Below, one piece after another: positions 7,046-14,106 of a DNA stretch of 14,106 bases. The translations under genes and the position numbers were made by a program. The stretch lies in the NCBI GenBank assembly GCA_016649775.1, contig JAENWY010000029.1, forward strand, positions 1 to 14,106, given 5' to 3'. The DNA comes from Spirochaetaceae bacterium. Its GTDB lineage: Bacteria; Spirochaetota; Spirochaetia; Sphaerochaetales; Sphaerochaetaceae. The notes beneath the pieces are model-generated. The model worked only from the letters and a program-made list of their open reading frames with translations. It ran no database searches and was not told where the DNA came from. Numbering within the stretch: position 1 is the first letter of the stretch; each line of letters begins with the position of its first letter.

Positions 7046-8134
7046 ATGAAAAGAGAAGGTGAAGTTAGAATACCCTCAGGGTGTGCAATTAGCGGAATAT
7101 TTTCTAAAAAGAGAAGACTATTTTCTGGAGAAATGGCAATAGATTCAATTAGAGTAATGCACGATAGATCCAATGGCCTAGGCGGTGGATTTGCTGGCTA
7201 TGGTATTTATCCAGAATACCAAGAATACTTTGCACTCCATGTTCTTTATGATGATAGAAAAGCAAAAGTAGAGACAGAAGAATTTCTAGAAGAGCATTTT
7301 GATGTTATTAACCTTTCAAAAATACCTACTAGAAAAATACATGCAATTAAAGATGAACCTCTAATTTGGCGATATTTTGTTGAACCTCTTCGTACCAGGT
7401 TAATGGAAAGCCAATTAGAAGAGTATGAATATACAGCTCGTTGTGTTATGAAAGTAAATTTACACATAAAAGGAGCTTGCATTATTTCATCAGGTAAAAA
7501 TATGGGTGTATTTAAAGCTATGGGTTATCCTGAAGATGTAGGTGAATTTTATAGATTAGAAGATTATAAAGGCTATTGTTGGACAGCTCACGGACGTTAC
7601 CCCACTAATACTCCAGGATGGTGGGGCGGTGCACACCCATTTTCTTTACTAGATGTTTCTGTAGTACATAATGGTGAAATATCAAGTTATGATGCAAACC
7701 GCCGTTTTATGGAAATGTTTGGCTATAAATGTACTCTTCAAACAGATACAGAAGTTATTGCTTATATGATTGACTATTTTCATAGGAAGCAAGGACTTCC
7801 TTTAGATAAAGTTGCTAGTATTTTGGCAGCTCCTCTCTGGAGTACAATTGATAGAATGGAAGAGAAACAAAAGCGAGAAATTACTTATCTTAGAAAGAAC
7901 TTTTCCAGTGCTTTGATTACTGGACCTTTCTCTATTCTTGTTGGATTTGAAGGTGGTTTAATGGCTCTTAATGACAGATTAAAATTAAGATCACTTGTAG
8001 TAGGTGAAAAAGATGACATGGTATACATGGGCTCTGAAGAATCTGCTATCAGAATTCTAGAAAATGATTTTGACAAATTAACTTATCCTAAGGGTGGCGT
8101 TCCCTACATTGTAAAACTGGAGGACCAGCAATAA
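7046..8134 (+). CDS. Glutamate synthase, glutamine amidotransferase (GltB N-terminal-type) subunit
   Basis: This stand-alone class II glutamine amidotransferase corresponds to the N-terminal domain of GltB (compare GlxB or archaeal-type GltB1). It releases ammonia from glutamine for the FMN subunit encoded next. The 362 residues carry the probable nucleophile Cys13 in SGCAISGIF. The preceding 12 residues would be removed as a short propeptide, as in other glutamate synthases. Further family motifs are AHGRYPTNT (181-189), HNGE (208-211) and TDTEV (233-237). The start follows GAGGAG (7030-7035) and a leader with an attenuator. The next gene begins two bases after the stop, with its ribosome binding site inside this gene's end, which points to coupled translation and a fixed stoichiometry. 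Confidence 0.93.
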   Translation: MKREGEVRIPSGCAISGIFSKKRRLFSGEMAIDSIRVMHDRSNGLGGGFAGYGIYPEYQEYFALHVLYDDRKAKVETEEFLEEHFDVINLSKIPTRKIHAIKDEPLIWRYFVEPLRTRLMESQLEEYEYTARCVMKVNLHIKGACIISSGKNMGVFKAMGYPEDVGEFYRLEDYKGYCWTAHGRYPTNTPGWWGGAHPFSLLDVSVVHNGEISSYDANRRFMEMFGYKCTLQTDTEVIAYMIDYFHRKQGLPLDKVASILAAPLWSTIDRMEEKQKREITYLRKNFSSALITGPFSILVGFEGGLMALNDRLKLRSLVVGEKDDMVYMGSEESAIRILENDFDKLTYPKGGVPYIVKLEDQQ

Positions 8135-8136
8135 TT

Positions 8137-9639
8137 ATGAAAGTAAACTATTTTCAATCAGAATATGAAGTATTAAGAGATAAGGATCGATGCATAGACT
8201 GCGGAATATGTATCACCGAATGTGCTAATGAAGTACACCTAAGAGATAAAAAAGGTAAACTATTAGCAATTGATAGTAAATGTGTGAACTGTCATCGTTG
8301 TGTTGCAACTTGTCCAGTAAATGCACTTAAAATTGTTAAAAATGAATATTGCTTTAGAGAAAATTACTCATGGAGTAGACATGATATAACCAATATTTAC
8401 AGACAGGCAGAAACAGGTGGCGTATTACTTGCCTCAATGGGAACAGCTAAAGAATATCCAATTTATTGGGATAAAATTCTAATTAATGCTTCTCAAGTAA
8501 CTAACCCTTCAATTGATCCTCTAAGAGAGCCTATGGAAACTAGAACTTTTTTAGGTAAGAAAAATAATGAAATTGAATTTGATAATGATGGTGAGATTGT
8601 TATAAATGAAACACCATTTATTGAACTAGCAACGCCAATAATGTTTAGTGCAATGAGTTATGGCTCAATTTCTCTTAATGCTCATAAAGCATTAGCAATG
8701 GCGGCTAAAGATTTAGATATTCTCTATAACTGTGGTGAAGGGGGACTTCATGAATCATTATATCCTTATGGTGATCATACTATTATCCAAGTAGCCTCAG
8801 GTAGATTTGGTGTTCATAGTGGTTATTTAGAAAGTGGGGCAGCAATTGAAATTAAAATCGGGCAAGGTGCAAAACCAGGTATTGGTGGTCATTTAACCGG
8901 TGCTAAGATTAATAAGGAAATTAGTAAGACAAGAATGATTCCTGAGGGCTTTGATGCAATATCACCTGCTCCTCATCATGATATATATTCTATTGAAGAT
9001 TTAAGACAACTTGTTGATGTGCTAAAAGAGGCAACTGATTATAAAAAACCAATCATTGTTAAAGTTGCGGCTGTTCATAATATTAGTTCTATTGTTTCTG
9101 GTATTGCAAGGTCTGGTGCAGATATTATTGCAATCGATGGTTTTAGAGGTGGTACAGGTGCAGCTCCTTTAAGAATTAAAGATAATGTTGGTATTCCTAT
9201 TGAATTAGCGCTTGCAGCCTGCGATCAGAGACTTAGAGAAGAAGGAATCAGAGATAGTGTCTCTCTAGTAGTTGGAGGTAGCATTCGTCATAGTGCAGAT
9301 ATCATAAAAGCTATTGCTTTAGGTGCTGATGCTGTTTATATCGGAACTTCTGCATTAATTGCTCTTGGTTGTCATATGTGTAGAGCCTGCAGTATGGGTA
9401 ACTGTAACTGGGGAATTGCTACACAAAGAGAGGAATTAGTTGAACGATTGAATCCTGAATTAGGACGAGAGAGACTAGTTAATTTAATTTCTGCTTGGAC
9501 AGTTGAATTAAAAGAAATGATGGGTGGTATGGGAATTAATAGTATTGAAGCTTTACGTGGTAATAGATTGATGCTTCGTGGTATTGGTTTAAATGAAAAA
9601 GAGCTTGAAGTTCTTGGTATTAAGAGTGCAGGAGAGTAG
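8137..9639 (+). CDS. gltB: Glutamate synthase, FMN/iron-sulfur (GltB central-type) subunit
   Basis: This is the catalytic subunit that reductively transfers ammonia to 2-oxoglutarate to give glutamate. It has 500 residues. An N-terminal ferredoxin-like region carries two [4Fe-4S] sets, Cys19/22/25/29 and Cys49/52/55/59. The FMN-binding barrel follows (about 110-470) with SAMSYGSIS (171-179), GEGG (200-203), QGAKPGIGG (243-251), SPAPHHDIYS (276-285) and DGFRGGTGAAP (334-344). Cysteines 412, 415, 418 and 423 near the C-terminal end of the barrel fit the cluster ligands of the GltB family. The N-terminal ferredoxin module is absent from standard GltB and is typical of the archaeal-type enzyme. 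It suggests electrons arrive through ferredoxin or a separate reductase. No gltD homologue is in the window. Confidence 0.94.
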   Translation: MKVNYFQSEYEVLRDKDRCIDCGICITECANEVHLRDKKGKLLAIDSKCVNCHRCVATCPVNALKIVKNEYCFRENYSWSRHDITNIYRQAETGGVLLASMGTAKEYPIYWDKILINASQVTNPSIDPLREPMETRTFLGKKNNEIEFDNDGEIVINETPFIELATPIMFSAMSYGSISLNAHKALAMAAKDLDILYNCGEGGLHESLYPYGDHTIIQVASGRFGVHSGYLESGAAIEIKIGQGAKPGIGGHLTGAKINKEISKTRMIPEGFDAISPAPHHDIYSIEDLRQLVDVLKEATDYKKPIIVKVAAVHNISSIVSGIARSGADIIAIDGFRGGTGAAPLRIKDNVGIPIELALAACDQRLREEGIRDSVSLVVGGSIRHSADIIKAIALGADAVYIGTSALIALGCHMCRACSMGNCNWGIATQREELVERLNPELGRERLVNLISAWTVELKEMMGGMGINSIEALRGNRLMLRGIGLNEKELEVLGIKSAGE

Positions 9640-9641
9640 AT

Positions 9642-10370
9642 ATGAAATATATTGATGCAAAGGATTTACATTATAAAGAATTGAATAAACTTATCCGTTA
9701 TGAAGAAGATACCCATGTAACATTAACTAATGTAATGGGCCAAAGATTCATAGGATGTGCTCTTGAGGGAAAGAATATAGATATTACAGGTATTCCTGGT
9801 AATGCTCTTGGTGCTTGTTTAAATGGTGGTTCAATAATTACTGTTCATAACAACTGTCAGGATGCAACTGGAGATACCATGGATGATGGTGAAATCATTG
9901 TTCATGGTAATAGTGGTGATACAGCTGGTTATGCTATGAGAGGTGGTAAAATTCTTATCAAAGAATCTGGTGGTTACAGAATGGGTCTTCATATGAAGGC
10001 TTATAATGAAAGACAACCATTAATGATTGTTGGAAATAGAGTTGGATCTTTTTGTGGTGAATACCTAGCCGGTGGCACTATTATTGTATTAGGATATAGA
10101 GAGAATGGTAATTGTCCCGTTGGAAACTTCTGTGGCACTGGTATGTATGGTGGTAGAATTTTTTTAAGATCTAATGAATTACCAAAAGATTTATCTCCTT
10201 ATATTGATGCAAGTGTTGCAACTATAGAAGAGCTAGAAAGTATAAGAGAAGAAGTAACAAGTTTTTGTAGCCTCTTTGACATAACAAATATTGACTTAGA
10301 TAAAGATAACTTCTATATATTAAGTCAGAGTAAGGTTAATGAATATAAGAAGAAGTATACAACGGTATAG
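9642..10370 (+). CDS. Glutamate synthase, GXGXG-domain (GltB C-terminal-type) subunit
   Basis: This stand-alone copy has the right-handed beta-helix domain found at the C-terminus of GltB. Homologues are often mislabelled as tributyrin esterase or formylmethanofuran dehydrogenase subunit C-like proteins. The 242 residues show the repeating glycine pattern: GNALGACLNGGSI, GDTMDDGEIIVHGNSGDTAG, YAMRGGKILI, GNRVGSFCGEYLAGGTIIV and CGTGMYGGRIFL. The domain is structural and probably holds the amidotransferase and FMN subunits together around the ammonia tunnel. The start uses AGGAG (9630-9634) inside the end of the preceding gene. The glnA start follows 11 bases after the stop, so it belongs to the same operon. 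The split into three genes is the archaeal-type arrangement, not a broken gene, since each domain has its own start and ribosome binding site. Confidence 0.92.
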   Translation: MKYIDAKDLHYKELNKLIRYEEDTHVTLTNVMGQRFIGCALEGKNIDITGIPGNALGACLNGGSIITVHNNCQDATGDTMDDGEIIVHGNSGDTAGYAMRGGKILIKESGGYRMGLHMKAYNERQPLMIVGNRVGSFCGEYLAGGTIIVLGYRENGNCPVGNFCGTGMYGGRIFLRSNELPKDLSPYIDASVATIEELESIREEVTSFCSLFDITNIDLDKDNFYILSQSKVNEYKKKYTTV

Positions 10371-10381
10371 GGAGGATTATT

Positions 10382-11665
10382 ATGTCATCAATTCAGTATG
10401 AAATTACTGATTTTATTGCGGAGCAAGATATTCGATTTGTGAGACTTGCCTTTTGTGATATTTTTGGAAACCAAAAGAATATTTCAATCTCTACGGCCGA
10501 ACTAGAGAGAGCCTTCAATACCGGTATATCTTTTGATGCTTCTGCTATTAAGGGATTTAAGAGTATAAGCGATAGTGATTTATTATTATTTCCTCTTGCT
10601 GATACTATGCAAATTCTTCCTTGGAGACCTTCTTCTGGTGGTGTAATTCTTTTTAATAGTGAATTACGTAATACCGATAAAACACCTTATATAAATGATT
10701 GTAGACGAAACCTAAAAAATTTCATGGATATGAGTAGTGCCAAAGGTTATTCCTTTGGCATCGGCTCTGAATGTGAATTCTATCTATTTAAATTAGATAG
10801 TGAGGGTGAAATTACAAGCAAACCAATTGATAATGGTGGCTATTTAGATATAGCCCCACTTGATAAAGGTGAAGATATACGACGAGAAATATGCTTAACA
10901 CTTCAAGAGATGGGATTTTACACAGAGCGATCTCATCATGAAAGTGGACCAGGACAGATGGAAGTCGACTTTAAATATGGTAAATTACTGAAGGCTGCAG
11001 ATAATCTAATTACCTTTAAGAATGTAGTTAAATCTATATCTCAACGTAATGGATTTTATGCATCTTTCTTACCAAAACCTATTAAAGATAAAAGTGGAAA
11101 TGGTCTTCATGTAAACATATCTTTAAAAACAGATAAATATCCTTCAGGTGAACAACTAAATATAAAAATGGTATCAGGTCTTTTAAATAGACTTAGAGAG
11201 ATTTGTATCTTTAGTTGTCCTCACGTTAACTCCTATGAAAGACTCGGGTGTTTTGAAGCACCTAATACAATTGGCTGGGGCTACGGTAGTAGAGACTTGG
11301 CAATTCGTATTCCTAGTGCAGAAGGCGAATATTCTAGAATAGAAGTAAGAACACCTGATTCTTCAGCTAATCCATATATTTTATACCATTTAATATGTGA
11401 AGCAGTTATGGAAGGTATTGAAGATAAATCACCTCATTATGATGAATTAGATAAGAATAATATTGATTCAAAAGCAGTAGAATCTCTACCCTCTTCATTA
11501 GAAGAAGCTTTAGCAATTGCTAAAAAAAGTGATTTCTTAAAAAGAATTCTGCCAGAATCAGTACTTACTTCATATTTTGAGGAAAAGGAAATTGAAATAG
11601 CAAGTTGTAAATCTGCTAGTGATTATTACAAAAAAGGACGAGTGTTGTTTTTTGAGAAGCTTTAA
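10382..11665 (+). CDS. glnA: Glutamine synthetase type I, atypical ANTAR-linked form
   Basis: This is a type I (alpha-like) glutamine synthetase of 427 residues, slightly shorter than usual. It would make glutamine from glutamate, ammonia and ATP. Metal-ligand positions are kept: Glu130 and Glu132 in GSECEF, Glu187 and Glu194 in HHESGPGQMEVDF, His243 and Glu321. The catalytic flap glutamate Glu292 (FEAP) and Arg304, Arg309 and Arg323 also appear kept. Several signature positions differ. FDGSSIEGF reads FDASAIKGF (51-59). The usual MHxHxS reads LHVNIS, so the second histidine is Asn245. NRS reads SRD (303-305). No adenylylation-type C-terminal tyrosine motif is visible. It follows GGAGG (10371-10375), and the ANTAR gene's ribosome binding site overlaps its stop. 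It may be catalytically active or may be a glutamine-sensing partner of the ANTAR protein. I cannot tell which. Confidence 0.92.
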   Translation: MSSIQYEITDFIAEQDIRFVRLAFCDIFGNQKNISISTAELERAFNTGISFDASAIKGFKSISDSDLLLFPLADTMQILPWRPSSGGVILFNSELRNTDKTPYINDCRRNLKNFMDMSSAKGYSFGIGSECEFYLFKLDSEGEITSKPIDNGGYLDIAPLDKGEDIRREICLTLQEMGFYTERSHHESGPGQMEVDFKYGKLLKAADNLITFKNVVKSISQRNGFYASFLPKPIKDKSGNGLHVNISLKTDKYPSGEQLNIKMVSGLLNRLREICIFSCPHVNSYERLGCFEAPNTIGWGYGSRDLAIRIPSAEGEYSRIEVRTPDSSANPYILYHLICEAVMEGIEDKSPHYDELDKNNIDSKAVESLPSSLEEALAIAKKSDFLKRILPESVLTSYFEEKEIEIASCKSASDYYKKGRVLFFEKL

Positions 11666-11675
11666 GGGGTACTAG

Positions 11676-12251
11676 GTGTATTTTAGACGAATATTGTTAG
11701 TTGCTGCTACAGGCAAGGAACATTTACTGCTAAAAACTAGGCTACAGAGAGATGGGATTAATGATAAAACAGTATCCTGTTTTTCTAGTAATGAATCCCG
11801 CAGAATGCTAAGTGAAGAAGAGTTTGATTTGATAATAATTAAATCTCCTTTGTTAGATGAAGCGGGTGAGCTTTTTGCCCTCTATGCAGCACAAAAAACA
11901 AAAGCTCAAATCATTTTATTGGTAAAAAATAACTATTTAAAGCAAATTATAGATAAAGTCGGAGAACATGGAATATTCACTTTAGGATATCCTGTCGATG
12001 ACTTTTTATTTTTTCAGACTTTGGGAATTGCTTTTTCTGTTAATGTAAAACTTAATGGTATACATAATGAAAATACAAAACTTAGAGCCAGGTTAGAAGA
12101 GATAAAACTAGTAAATAGAGCTAAGTTTCTTCTTGTTGAACACTTGAGTTATACTGAAGAGAAAGCACATAAGTATATTGAAAAGACGGCGATGGACAGA
12201 AGAGTGAGTAAGACTCTTGTATGTCAAGATATAATTAAAAATCTCGAATAG
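11676..12251 (+). CDS. ANTAR-domain antiterminator with degenerate receiver domain
   Basis: This is a probable RNA-binding transcription antiterminator. It has 191 residues. Residues about 4-115 form a receiver-like fold beginning RRILLVAATG. The acidic pocket is missing after ILLV, the phosphoacceptor position in FDLIIIKSPLLDE is Lys56 instead of Asp, and the usual C-terminal KP reads YP in GYPV. Phosphorylation is therefore unlikely. A short coiled stretch leads to the ANTAR domain (about 130-187) with the typical NRAKFLLVEHLSYTEEKAHKYIEKTAM and RRVSKTLVCQDIIKNL helices. The start is GTG 11676, after AAGGGG (11664-11669), which overlaps the glnA stop. glnA-linked ANTAR regulators are known in clostridia, where the name NitR has been used. 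Likely targets are the hexaloop element at 6924-6985, upstream of its own operon, and perhaps the GSIII leader. Confidence 0.93.
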   Translation: MYFRRILLVAATGKEHLLLKTRLQRDGINDKTVSCFSSNESRRMLSEEEFDLIIIKSPLLDEAGELFALYAAQKTKAQIILLVKNNYLKQIIDKVGEHGIFTLGYPVDDFLFFQTLGIAFSVNVKLNGIHNENTKLRARLEEIKLVNRAKFLLVEHLSYTEEKAHKYIEKTAMDRRVSKTLVCQDIIKNLE

Positions 12252-12265
12252 AGGATGGAGAAAAT

Positions 12266-13882
12266 ATGAGCAAATATATTTTTATAACAGGTGGTGTTGT
12301 ATCAGGTTTAGGTAAAGGAATTACCGCAGCTTCTTTAGGAAGACTATTGAAGAATAGAGGATTGAAGGTAATGGCTCAAAAGCTTGATCCATACATGAAT
12401 GTAGATCCAGGTACAATGAGTCCTTATCAGCACGGTGAGGTATTTATTACAGATGATGGTGCAGAAACAGACTTAGATTTAGGTCACTATGAAAGGTTTA
12501 TTGACGAAAACCTTAATAGATTTTCAAATCTAACAAGTGGTAAATGTTATTTTAATGTACTTACAAAAGAAAGAAGAGGCGATTATTTAGGTTCAACAGT
12601 TCAAATTATTCCTCACGTAACTGATGAAATTAAGAGATTTATTTATAGTGTTGGTGAAAAAGATCATGTTGATGTTGTATTAACTGAAATTGGTGGTACT
12701 ACCGGTGATATTGAATCACAACCTTTTTTAGAAGCAATTCGACAAGTTAGTCATGAAGTTGGTGAAAAAAATTGTTTATTTATTCATGTAACTTTAGTTC
12801 CCTTTATTCCTGGTAGTGAAGAATATAAGAGTAAACCTACTCAACACTCAGTTAAAGAATTAATGACTATGGGTATTTTTCCAGACATTATTGTTACTCG
12901 TAGTGATGGTCCAATCGGTCAAACAATTAAAGATAAAATTGCACTATTCTGTAATGTAAAACCAGATTGTGTTATTGAAAACTTTACCGTACCAATTTTA
13001 TATCAAGCTCCTGTTATGCTACATGAAGAGCATCTTGATGATATTGTTTGTAGAGAATTAGATTTGAAAACTGGCCCTTGTGATCTTAAAGATTGGAAAG
13101 CTTTTCTTAAGAGAGCTGAAAAAGCTAAAGAAACAAAAATTAAGATTGCTTTAGTTGGTAAATATGTTCAATTACATGATGCCTATCTATCAGTTATGGA
13201 ATCTCTTAAACATGGTGGTTGGCAGAATGGTTGTGATATTGATATTGACTGGGTTGATTCTCAAACAGTGAGAGAAGATAACGTTGCTGAACTATTAGGT
13301 TCTGCTGATGGTATTATTGTTCCTGGTGGTTTCGGTGAAAGAGGAATAGAGGGAATGGTTATAACGGCTGAATATGCACTTAAGAATAAAATTCCTTATT
13401 TAGGAATCTGTCTAGGTATGCAAATCAGTGTTATTGCTTATAGTAGAGCGGTAATGGGTTGGGAAGATGCAAACTCTACAGAGTTTGACAAACATACAAC
13501 CCATCCTGTTATTGATTTAATGAATTCCCAACTTGATGTAGAAAAAATGGGTGGTACTATGAGATTAGGATCATATCCCTGCCATACTACAGAAGGCTCT
13601 ATGCTTAGAGCTCTTTATGGTGAAGATATTATTCGAGAAAGACATAGACATAGATTTGAGTTTAACAATGAATTTAGAACAGAACTATCTAATGGTGGTT
13701 TATCTATTGGTGGTGTTAGCCCTGATAATACATTAGTAGAAGCAATTGAAGTAAAAGATCATCCTTTCTTCCTCGGTGTACAATATCATCCAGAATTTAA
13801 GAGTAGACCTCTTACTCCTAATCCTTGTTTTGTAGGCTTTACTAAAGCTTCATTAGATAATTTTAATAAAAAGAATAAATAA
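12266..13882 (+). CDS. pyrG: CTP synthase
   Basis: The enzyme converts UTP to CTP using ATP and glutamine (EC 6.3.4.2), the last step of pyrimidine nucleotide synthesis. The 538 residues match the usual length. The N-terminal synthetase domain (about 1-270) shows FITGGVVSGLGKGITAASLG with the P-loop, QKLDPYMNVDPGTMSP and EIGGTTGDIES. The C-terminal class I glutamine amidotransferase domain (about 290-535) has the nucleophile Cys382 in GICLGMQ, the oxyanion loop PGGFGERG, and His508 and Glu510 in YHPEF. The start follows AGGATGGAG, and the gap to the ANTAR gene is only 14 bases, so pyrG is probably the last gene of the nitrogen operon. That would place CTP synthesis under the same antitermination control. 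An internal promoter for this housekeeping gene cannot be excluded. Confidence 0.97.
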   Translation: MSKYIFITGGVVSGLGKGITAASLGRLLKNRGLKVMAQKLDPYMNVDPGTMSPYQHGEVFITDDGAETDLDLGHYERFIDENLNRFSNLTSGKCYFNVLTKERRGDYLGSTVQIIPHVTDEIKRFIYSVGEKDHVDVVLTEIGGTTGDIESQPFLEAIRQVSHEVGEKNCLFIHVTLVPFIPGSEEYKSKPTQHSVKELMTMGIFPDIIVTRSDGPIGQTIKDKIALFCNVKPDCVIENFTVPILYQAPVMLHEEHLDDIVCRELDLKTGPCDLKDWKAFLKRAEKAKETKIKIALVGKYVQLHDAYLSVMESLKHGGWQNGCDIDIDWVDSQTVREDNVAELLGSADGIIVPGGFGERGIEGMVITAEYALKNKIPYLGICLGMQISVIAYSRAVMGWEDANSTEFDKHTTHPVIDLMNSQLDVEKMGGTMRLGSYPCHTTEGSMLRALYGEDIIRERHRHRFEFNNEFRTELSNGGLSIGGVSPDNTLVEAIEVKDHPFFLGVQYHPEFKSRPLTPNPCFVGFTKASLDNFNKKNK

Positions 13883-13946
13883 TAATATTATTCAGATTAG
13901 ATAACCTTCTTTGAATTAGAGATAGTTCTTGGGAGGTATTTTTAAT

Positions 13947-13988
13947 TAAAGTGTTCTTGAAATAGGGTCCACTTTAGTATTTTATTTA
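13947..13988 (+). terminator. Weak candidate terminator after pyrG
   Basis: TAAAGTG (13947-13953) pairs perfectly with CACTTTA (13970-13976) over a 16-base loop. A T-rich stretch with interrupting A bases follows. The stem is AT-rich and the loop large, so termination may be inefficient. No better hairpin lies between the pyrG stop and the window edge. Confidence 0.35.
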
Positions 13989-14067
13989 AATGTTCACAAC
14001 TTAAGAAAAAGTATTTAAAACCTAGATTCAATAATCTGAAAAAAGACAAACTAACCATCACTTTTTA

Positions 14068-14106
14068 AGGGGAACAATACTTAAAATTTAGGGGAATTAG
14101 ACTTAA
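14068..14106 (+). repeat. Two 17-bp direct repeats at the right edge
   Basis: AGGGGAANNNNACTTAA occurs at 14068-14084 and again at 14090-14106. The copies match at 14 of 17 positions with a 22-bp period. The second copy ends exactly at the window edge, so the array may continue. The role is unknown. Two helical turns of spacing would fit a pair of protein binding sites. Confidence 0.5.

Noticed and set aside
7046..10370. A gltB gene broken by frameshifts into three pieces
   Set aside because: Each part has its own ribosome binding site and start, complete motifs, and the ferredoxin module typical of naturally split archaeal-type enzymes.

Overview
The window comes from a low-GC, AT-rich bacterium with strong AGGAG/GGAGG ribosome binding sites. 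Three traits occur together: a type III glutamine synthetase, a domain-split 'archaeal-type' glutamate synthase, and an ANTAR-type antiterminator beside a type I glutamine synthetase. This fits an anaerobic clostridial firmicute or a spirochaete. I cannot decide between them from sequence alone. No rRNA, tRNA, CRISPR array, transposase or phage gene is visible.

Layout. Minus strand, right to left: type III glutamine synthetase (6577 to 4487) and asnB (4457 to 2781) form a probable two-gene operon. It ends at a terminator near 2696-2736. Next comes an unrecognised 558-residue helical protein (2627 to 951) with its own promoter, placed so close that the mRNA may be leaderless. Last is the N-terminal part of a PAS-domain protein (588 to beyond the left edge), preceded by a 362-base regulatory stretch. 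Plus strand: a tightly packed operon carries the glutamine amidotransferase domain, the FMN/Fe-S synthase domain and the GXGXG domain of glutamate synthase. These are followed by an atypical type I glutamine synthetase, an ANTAR protein with a degenerate receiver domain, and pyrG (7046-13882). The 224 bases after pyrG hold a weak terminator and a repeat pair that runs into the right edge.

Regulation is the most interesting part. The leader of the plus-strand operon (about 6927-7045) contains two hairpins with six-base loops, AAUGAA and AAUGGC. Both have A at loop position 1 and G at position 4, the signature of RNA bound by ANTAR proteins. The 3' side of the second hairpin is also the 5' side of a strong intrinsic terminator, so the two structures exclude each other. 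The divergent glutamine synthetase III leader also has a strong intrinsic terminator between promoter and start codon, overlapped by one such hexaloop hairpin (AAAGGC). The ANTAR protein that could act on both is encoded in the plus-strand operon, so an autoregulatory antitermination circuit is likely.

The genes share one theme, glutamine economy. Two glutamine synthetases make glutamine. Glutamate synthase, asparagine synthetase and CTP synthase spend it, each through a glutamine amidotransferase domain. No gltD-like NAD(P)H subunit is present, so the electron donor of the glutamate synthase is either ferredoxin or a subunit encoded elsewhere.
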